This document shows positions 44,814-54,628 of a stretch of DNA of 64,000 bases, piece by piece; the first letter of the stretch is position 1, and every line of letters starts with the position of its first letter. A program made the translations under genes and the position numbers. Source of the DNA: Nitrososphaeraceae archaeon. GTDB lineage: Archaea; Thermoproteota; Nitrososphaeria; Nitrososphaerales; Nitrososphaeraceae. A model generated the notes under the pieces. It was given only the letters and a program-made list of their open reading frames with translations, did no database searches and was not told where the DNA came from. The stretch lies in NCBI GenBank assembly GCA_025922715.1, contig JAICHH010000001.1, positions 1-64,000 of the forward strand. The letters run 5' to 3'.

Positions 44814-46241
44814 TTAGAAATTATCTTTTGAATGAATAAACTTCTTTTTATTATTTATATAATCAGTTAATAACATCTTATCTATTGAATCTGGATTAAT
44901 ATAATATGATCTTCCTTTTACGTATTTTTCCATTTCATTTACATAACTCAACATAGAGTTTTCTTCACTTATCATTATAGTATCAATCTGAATTCCTTTT
45001 TTGTAACATTTTTTGGCTTCAATTATAGTACGTTCTCCTATAAATTGATCTACTTGTCTATATCGATAACACAAATAAACTAATGCGCCTGAATGTATAT
45101 CTAAATTCATTTCATGACTTTTCTTAATAGAATTTATTGTATTTTTATCAGGAATATAAAAGTGAGAGTAGGGTCTTTGTGAGAGGATTTTTTGTTGCTC
45201 TTTGTCATTATCAATAAAACATGCGCTCGGGTGGCCATCAGTAATAAGTACTATTCTTTTATTTTCTACAGGATTTTTTTGTAACATTTTTTTAGCTAGT
45301 CTTAATGCCGCTTGATAATTTGTATAATGAAGAAAATCAACCCCAGGTTCAAACGTTTTTAAATAGGGAATATCTAGTGGATTTATTTTAGAAGCTAATG
45401 CACCGAATCCTATCATATTAATTATATCTGAAGGAAAATATTTTTTATGTAGTATATACAAAGACCATAATGCTCTCTTAGCAGCTTCTATTCGACTTAA
45501 ATCCCCGTACAATGTCGAATATCTCATTGTGGAACTGAGATCTATACAATATACTATCGAAACTCTAACGTCTTGGATAGTTTCATATTCTTCAAAATCT
45601 TCAATATCCAATTTTATTGGTATTTCGACTTTACCATTTTCTCTGGCGAGCCTTTGAATTGAATTTAATAATGAATTTGGAATATTAATTAATCTGATAT
45701 CATCACCAATTTCGTATTTTTTTGTTGTATCTAATAAAAGAGACCCATATCCAAAGTTTTTGGTTTCATGTATTCCAAAATCTCCTTTTTTTAGCACTTT
45801 CAAAATATCTTGCAGTATTTTTTCACCAATCTTCGCGAATCCTTTACTGCTTAACCATTTTTCAGAATTTTTTAAATAACCTTCCCTTATAAGGTGAGTA
45901 ATAATCGGTAGATTCGATTTTACATTGCTATCTGATGGGTTTGAATCATTTTTATAGTTAAAATCGTTTTCTTTGTTAAATTTATTCTTCTTTCCTTTTT
46001 TTTTAATAATTTCTTGTAAAGTTTGTTCTAATTCTTGCACAGAGGGTGTTTTCTCTTTAAGAATTTCTCTTCCGAGAGATTTTAGTAAGTCATCCAGTAT
46101 ATCATTATTTATGTTATGTTCTCCTTGATCTTCAAACTTTTTATTTGAAGTTTTATCTGATTCTTTTGTAAAAGGAAAATAAATAAAATCTATTGATTTA
46201 TTAGTGAACATTTTCATATATCCCCTTTTCTCTCCTATCAA
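44814..46241 (-). CDS. VWA-domain protein (chelatase D-like)
   Basis: 475 residues. An acidic, low-complexity region (about 25-110, including KKGKKNKFNKENDFN) precedes a helical part and a VWA domain with DLSST at 234-238 and ITDGHPS at 333-339. It is the likely partner of the 554-residue AAA+ protein, whose gene ends within it. The annotated start overlaps that gene by 41 bases; Met9 or Met11 would cut the overlap to about 11-17. ChlI/ChlD-like pairs serve magnesium or cobalt chelation; which one applies here is open. Confidence 0.7.
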   Translation of the reverse strand: MIGEKRGYMKMFTNKSIDFIYFPFTKESDKTSNKKFEDQGEHNINNDILDDLLKSLGREILKEKTPSVQELEQTLQEIIKKKGKKNKFNKENDFNYKNDSNPSDSNVKSNLPIITHLIREGYLKNSEKWLSSKGFAKIGEKILQDILKVLKKGDFGIHETKNFGYGSLLLDTTKKYEIGDDIRLINIPNSLLNSIQRLARENGKVEIPIKLDIEDFEEYETIQDVRVSIVYCIDLSSTMRYSTLYGDLSRIEAAKRALWSLYILHKKYFPSDIINMIGFGALASKINPLDIPYLKTFEPGVDFLHYTNYQAALRLAKKMLQKNPVENKRIVLITDGHPSACFIDNDKEQQKILSQRPYSHFYIPDKNTINSIKKSHEMNLDIHSGALVYLCYRYRQVDQFIGERTIIEAKKCYKKGIQIDTIMISEENSMLSYVNEMEKYVKGRSYYINPDSIDKMLLTDYINNKKKFIHSKDNF

Positions 46242-47865
46242 TAATTGGATTATCTAAATTCCTTAACCCTTCCAGTATTAACTCTAGTATCGATGCTCTA
46301 TATTCTTTATCTTGTTTATTAGAAAACGCTAACCCATTAAGATTAATTCGGTTATATTCTATATTTTTAATAAAAAAATTTTTTTCATTTTCATCTATAT
46401 CTATCATCCTGTCAACTATTTTTAAAAGAGTCGGAAAATTTTTCAATTGATTTTCATAATTATCATGTGAATTGCTGCTGTTCTTATCTCCTAAAAGATT
46501 TTGTGAGACTATAAATTTCTTATTCTTACTAAATTCATTTTTTAACAGCATAATGTCTTCGCCCTGTATGTTTTGGATATATTCTCTCGCTGTAATCTTT
46601 ATTGCTTCTGCAATCAATTTATCTAAAATATCTAATCTATTTTGATTATTATCATCTAATTCAGATAATTCAAATTTCGATGTTTGATGTATACTATTAA
46701 TATCTGAAAATCTAGGTACGGCCTTTACGTTATAAATTAAAGATCTTACTCGCTCAGCCTCACTAATTATAGCTTCAGTGGAATGAACCGACATTCTCAC
46801 ACTTACTCCTTTGTCTTGGTTAATGTCTGAATTTGTTCTAGCTAATTGTGTGATCGTGGCAAGGGCTTTCAAAACGAATATAGGTAAAATAACATTTTTT
46901 GGTTCGCTTAGTTTTATTTCTTGAATTATTATAAGCATTTCATCAATTAGTTTTACAGGATAACGTGTCTTAATATGACTTCGAAGTCTATCAAATAAAG
47001 GTTCTATTATTTTTCCAGAATGAGTATAATCAATCGGATTTGAAGTAGCTATTATTTTGAGATCAGGTTCAAAGTAAACAGGATATGAACCGGTAGTAAA
47101 TTTACCTTCTTGCAATACGCTTAATAAAGAAACTTGTTTTCTAGGATCTAAAACAGGTAATTCATCAATACACAATATTCCATGTCTGGCTTGTAAGAGC
47201 TGACCTGGTGAGTATGATTCTATATTATAAATCTCAACTCCTTTTTTTGCTATTTTTATGGCATCAATTTGTCCTACTAAATCTTTAACTGAAATATCGG
47301 GAGTTGCTAAAATGTATCTGTATCTTTCAGATCCACTAATCCAATCTATTTTAGTATCTAATCCATTATTCCTAATAGTATCTTCGGTTTCTTTTGAAAC
47401 GGTGAACCTAGGAGAATAGTGTATAATTTCTTTGTCTTCTAATAAAGAAATCATTTGTTCAGGTCTAATTGTTGTTGGAATGTCATTTGTTAAAGACTTT
47501 CTAATTATGGGTATTGGTGATAATAAATTTTGAGATATAGCTTCAGATAATTTCGTTTTCGCTTGACCTATTTGTCCTACTAATAACAGATCATGACCAG
47601 CCAGAATACCTCTATTTATTGATGGTATTATGTCATCATCATATCCGATGATTCCACGGTATGGATTTATACCTTTTTTAAGAAGCATTATTAAATTCCC
47701 TCTAATTTGATTATCGACTTTAGCATGCCTGTAGTTTATTTCGAGAAGATCTTTTAATGTCTTAATTTCTTTATAATTATCTGGAACACCAGGGAATATT
47801 TCATTATATGTGGGATCAGAGTTGTAAGAGTCTAAAACCATTTTCTCAATATCTTTAAAATTCAA
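46201..47865 (-). CDS. AAA+ ATPase, Mg/Co-chelatase ChlI-like
   Basis: 554 residues. Walker A GQIGQAKT at 97-104 (Ala where Gly is usual), Walker B ILCIDEL at 230-236, then VLQEGKFTTGSYPV and IATSNPIDYTHSGK. A long C-terminal helical part (about 400-554) is unlike the small ChlI of plants and resembles the larger chelatase-like AAA+ proteins of actinobacteria. First gene of the four-gene minus-strand cluster; it overlaps the next gene. Confidence 0.78.
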   Translation of the reverse strand: MNFKDIEKMVLDSYNSDPTYNEIFPGVPDNYKEIKTLKDLLEINYRHAKVDNQIRGNLIMLLKKGINPYRGIIGYDDDIIPSINRGILAGHDLLLVGQIGQAKTKLSEAISQNLLSPIPIIRKSLTNDIPTTIRPEQMISLLEDKEIIHYSPRFTVSKETEDTIRNNGLDTKIDWISGSERYRYILATPDISVKDLVGQIDAIKIAKKGVEIYNIESYSPGQLLQARHGILCIDELPVLDPRKQVSLLSVLQEGKFTTGSYPVYFEPDLKIIATSNPIDYTHSGKIIEPLFDRLRSHIKTRYPVKLIDEMLIIIQEIKLSEPKNVILPIFVLKALATITQLARTNSDINQDKGVSVRMSVHSTEAIISEAERVRSLIYNVKAVPRFSDINSIHQTSKFELSELDDNNQNRLDILDKLIAEAIKITAREYIQNIQGEDIMLLKNEFSKNKKFIVSQNLLGDKNSSNSHDNYENQLKNFPTLLKIVDRMIDIDENEKNFFIKNIEYNRINLNGLAFSNKQDKEYRASILELILEGLRNLDNPIIDRREKGIYENVH

Positions 47866-48214
47866 TAGATTTCTTGCTTACTAAAACAAAATTTAAACAT
47901 TGTTAAAAGAATTAGATAATAGTATTCATTCGTAATTATTTATACTAATAAGAAAATTAAGGATTTTCTTTAATCATTCTATTTCTTAAACTCTTGAAAA
48001 TTCCCTTTATTAACTTTTCATTATGTTTTTATAATCTTTTTAATTTATAGTTATATTGGATATATCATTTTAACAAAAATACTTACTAGGTAAATTTTAT
48101 AAAATATCTAATTTGACTTAAGTTATTTAAAACGAATATTTGAGATTATAAACAATTACGTTAACTTAACTCCTAGTATGATTTTTATTTAGGTCTAGAC
48201 TCTAGTTTTAAGAG
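47866..48214. other. Divergent promoter region between the AAA+ cluster and S13
   Basis: 349 AT-rich bases without a credible gene. It must carry the promoters for the four-gene AAA+/VWA cluster and for S13-S4. A TATA-like TTTTTATTTAGG (48182-48193) lies about 27 nt before the TTG start of S13. Confidence 0.45.
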
Positions 48215-48697
48215 TTGTCAACAGCAGACTATAAACACATTGTTAGAATTATGGGTAAAGATGTTGAGGGAGATAAAAAAATAACTGTAGCTTTGAGTAA
48301 AGTTAAAGGTGTTGGTTATAATTTCGCTCAAGTATTACTTCAAAAATTAAATATTAATCCATACATTAGAGTCGGTCTTCTAACTGATAAAGAATTAACT
48401 GATATAGAGAACGCTCTTAAAGATCCTAATAGAATAGGTATACCATATTTCTATTTCAACAGGAGGAAAGACATGGATACAGGTTCCAATATTCATTTAC
48501 TTACGTCAGATTTGGATTTTATTGTTTCAAATGATATAGATAGAGAGAAAAGTATCATGAGTTGGAGGGGGTATAGACATATGTTTGGCTTGCGTGTAAG
48601 AGGTCAGTGCACACGTACTACTGGTAGAAGAGCTAGCGCAGTCGGCGTACGTAAAACAGCCCTAGCTACACCAAAAACACAAAAGAGTGGTGAATAA
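48215..48697 (+). CDS. rps13: Ribosomal protein S13
   Basis: 160 residues from TTG 48215. HIVRIMGKDVEGDKKITVAL and the KVKGVGYNFA helix-hairpin, then SWRGYRHMFGLRVRGQCTRT and TGRRASAVGVRKT are diagnostic for uS13. Its stop overlaps the S4 ATG by one base. The TATA-like element at 48182-48193 fits a leaderless TTG start. Confidence 0.95.
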   Translation: MSTADYKHIVRIMGKDVEGDKKITVALSKVKGVGYNFAQVLLQKLNINPYIRVGLLTDKELTDIENALKDPNRIGIPYFYFNRRKDMDTGSNIHLLTSDLDFIVSNDIDREKSIMSWRGYRHMFGLRVRGQCTRTTGRRASAVGVRKTALATPKTQKSGE

Positions 48698-49203
48698 TGG
48701 GAGACCCTAAGAAATCAAGAAAAACTTTCCGTAGACCTCGTCAGATATGGACTACTGATCAGTTAAGTTCAGAGTTGTATCTTATAGGATCTTATGGTCT
48801 TAGAAGCAAAAGTGAATTATGGAAGGCACAAACTAAAGTTGCAGATATAAGAAACCAAGCACGTGAATTATTAGCTTTGACACTTGAGGCAAGACAGATA
48901 CAAGAAACTAAACTATTAAACTATTTACAAAGACTTGGATTAGTAAAAGATTCTGCAACTTTAGATGATATTCTTAATTTAAAACTGGAAGATATTCTAG
49001 AACGGAGATTGCAAACCATCATTATGAAAAAGGATAATGCCAAATCTCCACATCAATCTAGACAGTTGGTAGTGCACGGTCATGTATCAATCGGCGAAAG
49101 GATTATTAACATTCCTGGATACATTGTCAAGAAAGATGAAGAATCGAAAATTGCCTTAAGAGCTCTATCTATGAATTCGTCTCAAAATATGCCAAGCAGT
49201 TAA
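48697..49203 (+). CDS. rps4: Ribosomal protein S4
   Basis: 168 residues. GDPKKSRKTFRRPRQIWTTD, the YGLRSKSELWKAQTKVADIR segment and the S4 RNA-binding domain RLQTIIMKK...RQLVVHGHVSIG match archaeal uS4. In most archaea S11 and an RNA polymerase subunit follow; here a regulator gene converges instead, so the usual S13-S4-S11 string is broken after S4. Confidence 0.94.
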   Translation: MGDPKKSRKTFRRPRQIWTTDQLSSELYLIGSYGLRSKSELWKAQTKVADIRNQARELLALTLEARQIQETKLLNYLQRLGLVKDSATLDDILNLKLEDILERRLQTIIMKKDNAKSPHQSRQLVVHGHVSIGERIINIPGYIVKKDEESKIALRALSMNSSQNMPSS

Positions 49204-49206
49204 TAA

Positions 49207-50163
49207 TTAAGAAACAATATCAACATGGTCTATTTTTCCATCTGCATTCATATCGAACCCTTGAACAACTAATGCCAATTGATCATCACTTAAAGAATTA
49301 TCACCTATTTTATTTCCATAATTGGTTAATGCAATAACTGATGCTTTTGTTCCTATACTTCTTACACCTGCTAGAATGAGAATTTTTTTATCTTTGTTAT
49401 ATGGATTATTTATTTTGGCAATTAGTCCATGATTGTCCATATTAAATATTCTTCCCGATTGGTCAGTTAATCCCGACCAAAAATTATCTTCATTAAATTT
49501 GATCTGAAGATATCTATTGAATTCTGAAGTAACGATATTTGTACCAGGCCCACCAATCAATATTAAATTTTTATTATCAATATCCTTTTCTGCTTTCGCA
49601 TCTACATCCAGTTTAACTATGAATCCGGAAGTAGATGAATCACATAAAGTTCCCAAATAAAAACTCAAATGAACAGCATAATGCCCATCCCGTGAGGAAG
49701 ATTTGTAAGGACCGTGAGGGTCAGGTGCTCCTACAACGATTAACCCAGAAAAAGAGTTATTTTCATAAAACTCTTTTAATATATAAGGAATATTTTTTCT
49801 CTTTTCATCTTTTGTGTAATGAGAAGGTTCAAGTTTCTCTCCGTGTCCTTCAAGTTCTAAACCAAATGAAGAACTAGAAGTTGAGTAAAGCCTAGCTGTA
49901 CCTCCTCTAATCAAAGTTGTTCCTACTTGTTCTATTGCTCCTATTCTAACCAATTTTCTGATATAATAATAAACTGTTTGATCATAAAGCTTTAATTCCT
50001 TTGCTACTTGTGCTGGATACATAGCTTTGGATGATAATAACTCTATTATTTTCCATGCAATATTGTTTGATAAAATTTTCATGTCAGCTATATCATCAAA
50101 TATTAAAATTTTTTTACTTATGGTGTGTCCGTTACCATCAGATATTATCATCTTTTTTCTCAT
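49207..50163 (-). CDS. HTH regulator with S-layer-like domain and EF-hand end
   Basis: 318 residues. The N-terminal winged helix (about 25-90) has IAWKIIELLSSKAMYPAQVA and LYDQTVYYYIRKLVRIGAIE. The middle holds GLIVVGAPDPHGPYK and NLILIGGPGTNIVTSEFN, the strand pattern of archaeal S-layer-related domains. The last residues, DMNADGKIDHVD (304-315), form a canonical EF-hand calcium loop, with D, N, D, D and D at positions 1, 3, 5, 9 and 12. A DNA-binding head on an S-layer-like body is unusual. It converges on S4. Confidence 0.6.
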   Translation of the reverse strand: MRKKMIISDGNGHTISKKILIFDDIADMKILSNNIAWKIIELLSSKAMYPAQVAKELKLYDQTVYYYIRKLVRIGAIEQVGTTLIRGGTARLYSTSSSSFGLELEGHGEKLEPSHYTKDEKRKNIPYILKEFYENNSFSGLIVVGAPDPHGPYKSSSRDGHYAVHLSFYLGTLCDSSTSGFIVKLDVDAKAEKDIDNKNLILIGGPGTNIVTSEFNRYLQIKFNEDNFWSGLTDQSGRIFNMDNHGLIAKINNPYNKDKKILILAGVRSIGTKASVIALTNYGNKIGDNSLSDDQLALVVQGFDMNADGKIDHVDIVS

Positions 50164-50330
50164 AACATCATATTGTTTATTTTCTATAAAATGTTTTATA
50201 CCGGTAAACAGATATAATAATGTTTTTTCTAATGATGATTTGAAATTAAGATCACAATTATAACTATCTTTATAGTGGTATGGTATAAGTGTTAATATAC
50301 TATTTAAACTAATTTTATATGATCTAGTTT

Positions 50331-52097
50331 ATGTGTTCTATAATAGGCTATATTGGTAAATGTATGGCAGCATCCGTTATCGTTGAAAGTTTAAAGAAAA
50401 TGGAATATAGGGGATATGATAGTGTTGGAATAGCTACCCTTGAAAGAGACAGAATTTTACTTCGTAAAGACGTAGGAAAGGTTATGGATGTTGATAGCTC
50501 GTTACAATTAAACAATATGCCCGGACAAATAGGAATAGGACACACACGATGGGCTACACATGGAGGTATAACTAAATTAAATGCACATCCTCATACAGAT
50601 TGTACAAATAACGTAGTTGTAGTTCATAATGGAATAATTGATAATTATCAACAACTAAAGGATACTCTTATAAAACAAGGACATATTTTTAAAAGTCAAA
50701 CTGATAGTGAAGTTATTGCACACTTAATAGAAACCTATCTCAAAAAGTTTGATGATGTCAAAAAGGTTATTATTGAAACATGTAAACAATTATGTGGTTC
50801 TTATGCATTCGTTGCAATTTTCAAATCTGGATTGATAGCAGGTACTAGATTAGATGAACCATTAATTATTGGAATGGGAAATGATGGCAATTTCATTTCC
50901 AGCGATGTGTTAGGGTTCTTAGAATATACCGATAAAGCTATCTTTCTTGACAATCATGACATAGTTATTCTCGATCATCAACATGTAAACTTATTCGATT
51001 TTAATGGTAATAGTGTATCCAGACCTATAACTCAGGTCGCTTGGGAATTAGGAGATATTGATAAAGGCAAGTACGCACACTATACGATCAAAGAAATACA
51101 TCAACAAAAAAATTCTATACCTATGGCCTTTCAGATTGATCCCATATCTCTTCAAAAAGCCGTAGATCTTGTTTCTTCTTCTAAAAATATTTTTATTACG
51201 GGAAGTGGTACAAGCTATCATTCGGCATTATTAGCAAAATATCTTTTCTATAAATCTGCGAAGATAAGAACGGAAATAATAATGTCAAGTGAGTTTGAAT
51301 ATATGTCTGCACCTATTGATGAAAACTCAGTACTGATCGCTATTTCACAAAGTGGTGAAACAGCAGATGTTTTAAATTCTGTAAAGATAGCTAAAGAGCA
51401 TAAAGCAAAAATTCTTTCCATCGTCAATATATCCACTTCTTCTTTAGCTCGATTAAGCGATCATTATGTTTCCATAAATTGTGGACCAGAAATGGGCGTT
51501 GCTGCAACAAAAAGCTTTACAGCACAATTGGCAACGTTATATTCTATTATAAACAATTTATGTGTAAATGAAAGATCAGTAGATATGTCAATAAATATGT
51601 TTGGTAATGCTCTAAATGAGATTCTAATAGATGATTCATACTTAGAAAAAATAGCTGAGGATATAAAATCTGTCCAAGACATCTATATCCTAGGCAAATC
51701 CTTTCATTATCCAATTGCATTAGAGGGATCTCTAAAAATTAAGGAACTTGCTTATATTCATGCAGAAGGTATAGCTGCTGGTGAAATCAAACATGGACCT
51801 TTGGCGATGATTGAACTTAATACAATCGTCATAGTTCTTAATCCAGAAGATGAAACTTATTATGATACATTACATAGTATCCATGAAATGAAATCAAGAG
51901 GTGCAAAGATTATTGGAATTTCAAATAAAAATAATGATATGTATGACTATTTTATCAAATTGCCTTTAGTTAATAAGATTTTGTATCCCATAATTGAAAT
52001 TATCCCAATTCAAATATTATCCTATTACCTGGCATTAAAAAAGGATGCTAATCCTGATTATCCTAGAAATTTAGCTAAATCAGTAACTGTAAAATAA
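50331..52097 (+). CDS. glmS: Glutamine--fructose-6-phosphate aminotransferase
   Basis: Makes glucosamine 6-phosphate, the start of amino-sugar and surface-glycan synthesis. 588 residues. The N-terminal nucleophile follows Met in MCSIIGYIG; the glutaminase domain has GHTRWATHGG and HNGIIDNY. Two SIS domains follow (ITGSGTSYHSALLAKY and LGKSFHYPIALEGSLKIKEL) and the protein ends PRNLAKSVTVK. It has its own promoter region of about 160 bases, shared with the divergent regulator. Confidence 0.96.
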   Translation: MCSIIGYIGKCMAASVIVESLKKMEYRGYDSVGIATLERDRILLRKDVGKVMDVDSSLQLNNMPGQIGIGHTRWATHGGITKLNAHPHTDCTNNVVVVHNGIIDNYQQLKDTLIKQGHIFKSQTDSEVIAHLIETYLKKFDDVKKVIIETCKQLCGSYAFVAIFKSGLIAGTRLDEPLIIGMGNDGNFISSDVLGFLEYTDKAIFLDNHDIVILDHQHVNLFDFNGNSVSRPITQVAWELGDIDKGKYAHYTIKEIHQQKNSIPMAFQIDPISLQKAVDLVSSSKNIFITGSGTSYHSALLAKYLFYKSAKIRTEIIMSSEFEYMSAPIDENSVLIAISQSGETADVLNSVKIAKEHKAKILSIVNISTSSLARLSDHYVSINCGPEMGVAATKSFTAQLATLYSIINNLCVNERSVDMSINMFGNALNEILIDDSYLEKIAEDIKSVQDIYILGKSFHYPIALEGSLKIKELAYIHAEGIAAGEIKHGPLAMIELNTIVIVLNPEDETYYDTLHSIHEMKSRGAKIIGISNKNNDMYDYFIKLPLVNKILYPIIEIIPIQILSYYLALKKDANPDYPRNLAKSVTVK

Positions 52098-52136
52098 CTT
52101 TAATTATTCATTTAGTTATATTTTTATAGTCAAATA

Positions 52137-53267
52137 TTAATTTCGTTTAACGTAATTTTTTTCAATATTTTTCTCATATTCATTCTCAATATATTTCAAC
52201 AAAGTTTTTCCGTTTAGTTTTCCATTTGCATTTATCATTGTTGCTATTGATACTCCTCCAGCACCAACTCCTTCTTTTACAAAGCCATTTGCAAATGCTT
52301 TTAGTCCTAGTTTTGTTGATTCGATTAAATGTAAATCTGAAACAAAAATACTTACATTGTTATCTATAGATAATACTAGGTTTGTAAAATCTGCGCTATG
52401 ATCATTAAAAATATATTTTGTAGTACCTATGAAGACTTTATCAGTTTTAACATTAAGTCTTTTTAAAATTGATAAAATAGTACACATTTGAGTTCCGCCT
52501 GCGAGCATTACTCTTCCACCATTATCAATAACCCCTTGAGCAATACCTGTCACTGAAGGAATCATTGGATCTCCTATCAAAGAGATAGCATCAAAAGGTT
52601 TATCTTTTAATGACCCAAAAGTTATATTATTTTTTTTCATACTTTTTCTTACTATCATATTTTTGAGAGTATGTGGATTTTGTGGCATACTACTACTCAT
52701 TTTATTTTCTGCGTCTATACCTAAAGAAAGCATAACCCCAAGTGCAGTTGTAGTTCCACCAGGAATGCTTTCACCAAGAATTACGAAATCATTGTTTTTA
52801 GAAAGTTGTTTCCCGAGTATTAATCCATATCGATAGGCTTTTTCTACCTCTTCTGACTTCATTGCTATATCTTTCAAGATATTTTTCCCTGGCCGTAGAT
52901 TAAATGAAAATAATGGTATATCTGGTTTTACTTTTACTCCTGAATCTACTACAATAAAAGGAATATTACTAATATCTAACATTGTTTTTGTTATTAGAGC
53001 AGGCGTTGGTTTTCCATCCGGAGTTGCAGGTACATCATCTATACATTTACATCTACCATAATAAAGAAACTCGGCATCAGCTGAAGGTGTATATTTTATT
53101 AAATCTTTATTAGCGCCAGCTACAGTAATACCTGAAATTTCACTTGTTTCAGTATATGCTATTACACATACGAAAATAGGATTATTTGATTCTAGTATAT
53201 TAATACTGTCTTTGCCGTTGACTACTGTAATATCTTTATATTTTTCTATCAATTTGTTATTCTCCAT
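52137..53267 (-). CDS. cobT: Archaeal CobT-like nicotinate-nucleotide phosphoribosyltransferase (TIGR00303)
   Basis: 376 residues. FLYYGRCKCIDDVPATPDGK, GESIPGGTTTALGVMLSLG, GDPMIPSVTGIAQG and VMLAGGTQMCTILS match the TIGR00303 family. Members activate the lower base for cobalamin assembly by transferring phosphoribose from nicotinate mononucleotide. It is last in a four-gene minus-strand operon and overlaps the metallo-hydrolase gene by 11 bases. Which base it uses cannot be read from the sequence. Confidence 0.82.
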   Translation of the reverse strand: MENNKLIEKYKDITVVNGKDSINILESNNPIFVCVIAYTETSEISGITVAGANKDLIKYTPSADAEFLYYGRCKCIDDVPATPDGKPTPALITKTMLDISNIPFIVVDSGVKVKPDIPLFSFNLRPGKNILKDIAMKSEEVEKAYRYGLILGKQLSKNNDFVILGESIPGGTTTALGVMLSLGIDAENKMSSSMPQNPHTLKNMIVRKSMKKNNITFGSLKDKPFDAISLIGDPMIPSVTGIAQGVIDNGGRVMLAGGTQMCTILSILKRLNVKTDKVFIGTTKYIFNDHSADFTNLVLSIDNNVSIFVSDLHLIESTKLGLKAFANGFVKEGVGAGGVSIATMINANGKLNGKTLLKYIENEYEKNIEKNYVKRN

Positions 53268-53883
53268 GAGTAATAAATTTTATAAATTCATTCTTTGATC
53301 TAGGAAGTAGAACATAATTATTTTTCTTTTCTTCTTCTATCGTAGAAGTCGGTTTGTATCCATAATCATGACCGGGATAAACAATCAGGTTATTATCTAA
53401 ATTCATTATTTTTTCAAACAAGCTATTGTACATCTCTTCGGGATCACTACCGGGTAAATCTGTACGGCCACAATTTCCAACAAATAATGTATCTCCAGTA
53501 ATTATTATTTTAGAATCAACTATTAAACATATACTATCCTTGGAATGGCCTGGAGTAAATAATACTTGTACAGTAGTCTTTCCAATCATCAATTCGTCTC
53601 CATCATTTACTGATATATCATGTTTTTCTCTAGAATTTTTATGTTGAACAACTTTACATTTGGTGTGAACAACAATTTGATCGTTTCCAAGTATGTGATC
53701 AAAATGTGAATGAGTATTAATCAGATACTTTATTTTATATTTATTCTTATTTATTATTTCAAAGATCTTTCCTAAGTCCCATGATGGATCGACAATTGCT
53801 GTTTCTTTTCCTTCATTATCTATAATTAAATAAGTGAAATTTGCCATTTTTCCAACAGGAATTTGTTCTATTTTAAAGGTCAT
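53257..53883 (-). CDS. MBL-fold metallo-hydrolase (glyoxalase II-like)
   Basis: 208 residues. The two-metal motif THSHFDH is at 57-63 (ligands H58, H60, D62, H63), followed by VLFTPGHSKDSICL and GDTLFVGNCGRTDLPGSD, and a final His in YPGHDYGYKPT. The GDTLFVGNCGRTDL stretch is like glyoxalase II or persulfide dioxygenase proteins. The substrate is not fixed. It sits between nnrE and cobT with almost no gaps. Confidence 0.83.
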   Translation of the reverse strand: MTFKIEQIPVGKMANFTYLIIDNEGKETAIVDPSWDLGKIFEIINKNKYKIKYLINTHSHFDHILGNDQIVVHTKCKVVQHKNSREKHDISVNDGDELMIGKTTVQVLFTPGHSKDSICLIVDSKIIITGDTLFVGNCGRTDLPGSDPEEMYNSLFEKIMNLDNNLIVYPGHDYGYKPTSTIEEEKKNNYVLLPRSKNEFIKFITHGE

Positions 53884-53884
53884 A

Positions 53885-54619
53885 TTATACTATTCCTTCC
53901 TCAACTTCTATGGGTATTCCTATCTTCTTCAATATTAAATTACCAGTATATTTTCTGTTGTTCAACAATCCGATTTTAATTCTATGAAATGTTATTGTTG
54001 TATTGGCCCTTACACAATCCCCTGTAATTTCTCCATTATTAGGATTTAAACCAGAAGGTATATCTACAGCTACAATATATGATTTAGATTTATTTATCAA
54101 TTTAATTACCGATAGATGTGGATCTTGAATATCCCCTTTAATTCCAGTGCCAAAAATTCCATCGATAATTATATCTGCATTTAATACTTGTTTTTTTATT
54201 TTCGTATCTACTTTACTATTTATTATTAGTTCAATAGTCTTATTCATTTTATTAATAATTTGAAAATTTGTTAATGCTTCTTCTGTCTTTATTGAGGATG
54301 TTTCTCCAAGAAATATTACTTTAAGATTAATACCTGAACAAGTTAAATGTCTCGCTGCAACCATTGCATCACCACCATTATTACCAGATCCACAAATAGC
54401 CAAAATTTTTAATTTTGAAACTTGTTTATTTTTAAATCTTTTAATAATAAAATCTGCTACTCCAAAACCTGCATTTTCCATCATTAAAACTTTTTTCATA
54501 CCGAATTTAGTATGTCCAATATTTTCAATTTCATACATTTGATTCGATGAAATAGCACTCTCTGAATCCTTTTCGCTGATTTTTTCAAATTTCTTCTTCT
54601 GTACTTTAGTATGATTCAT
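53885..54619 (-). CDS. nnrE: NAD(P)H-hydrate epimerase (YjeF N-terminal domain)
   Basis: Repairs hydrated NAD(P)H by converting the R form to the S form. 244 residues. AICGSGNNGGDAMVAARHL, the IDGIFGTGIKGDIQDP segment and AVDIPSGLNPNNGEI are characteristic. The matching dehydratase domain (NnrD) is not fused here as it often is. It lies 9 bases after the Hjc-type gene and 1 before the metallo-hydrolase, within the operon. An N-terminal lead of about 25 residues is variable; the start could be later. Confidence 0.87.
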   Translation of the reverse strand: MNHTKVQKKKFEKISEKDSESAISSNQMYEIENIGHTKFGMKKVLMMENAGFGVADFIIKRFKNKQVSKLKILAICGSGNNGGDAMVAARHLTCSGINLKVIFLGETSSIKTEEALTNFQIINKMNKTIELIINSKVDTKIKKQVLNADIIIDGIFGTGIKGDIQDPHLSVIKLINKSKSYIVAVDIPSGLNPNNGEITGDCVRANTTITFHRIKIGLLNNRKYTGNLILKKIGIPIEVEEGIV

Positions 54620-54628
54620 TTTTGATAT

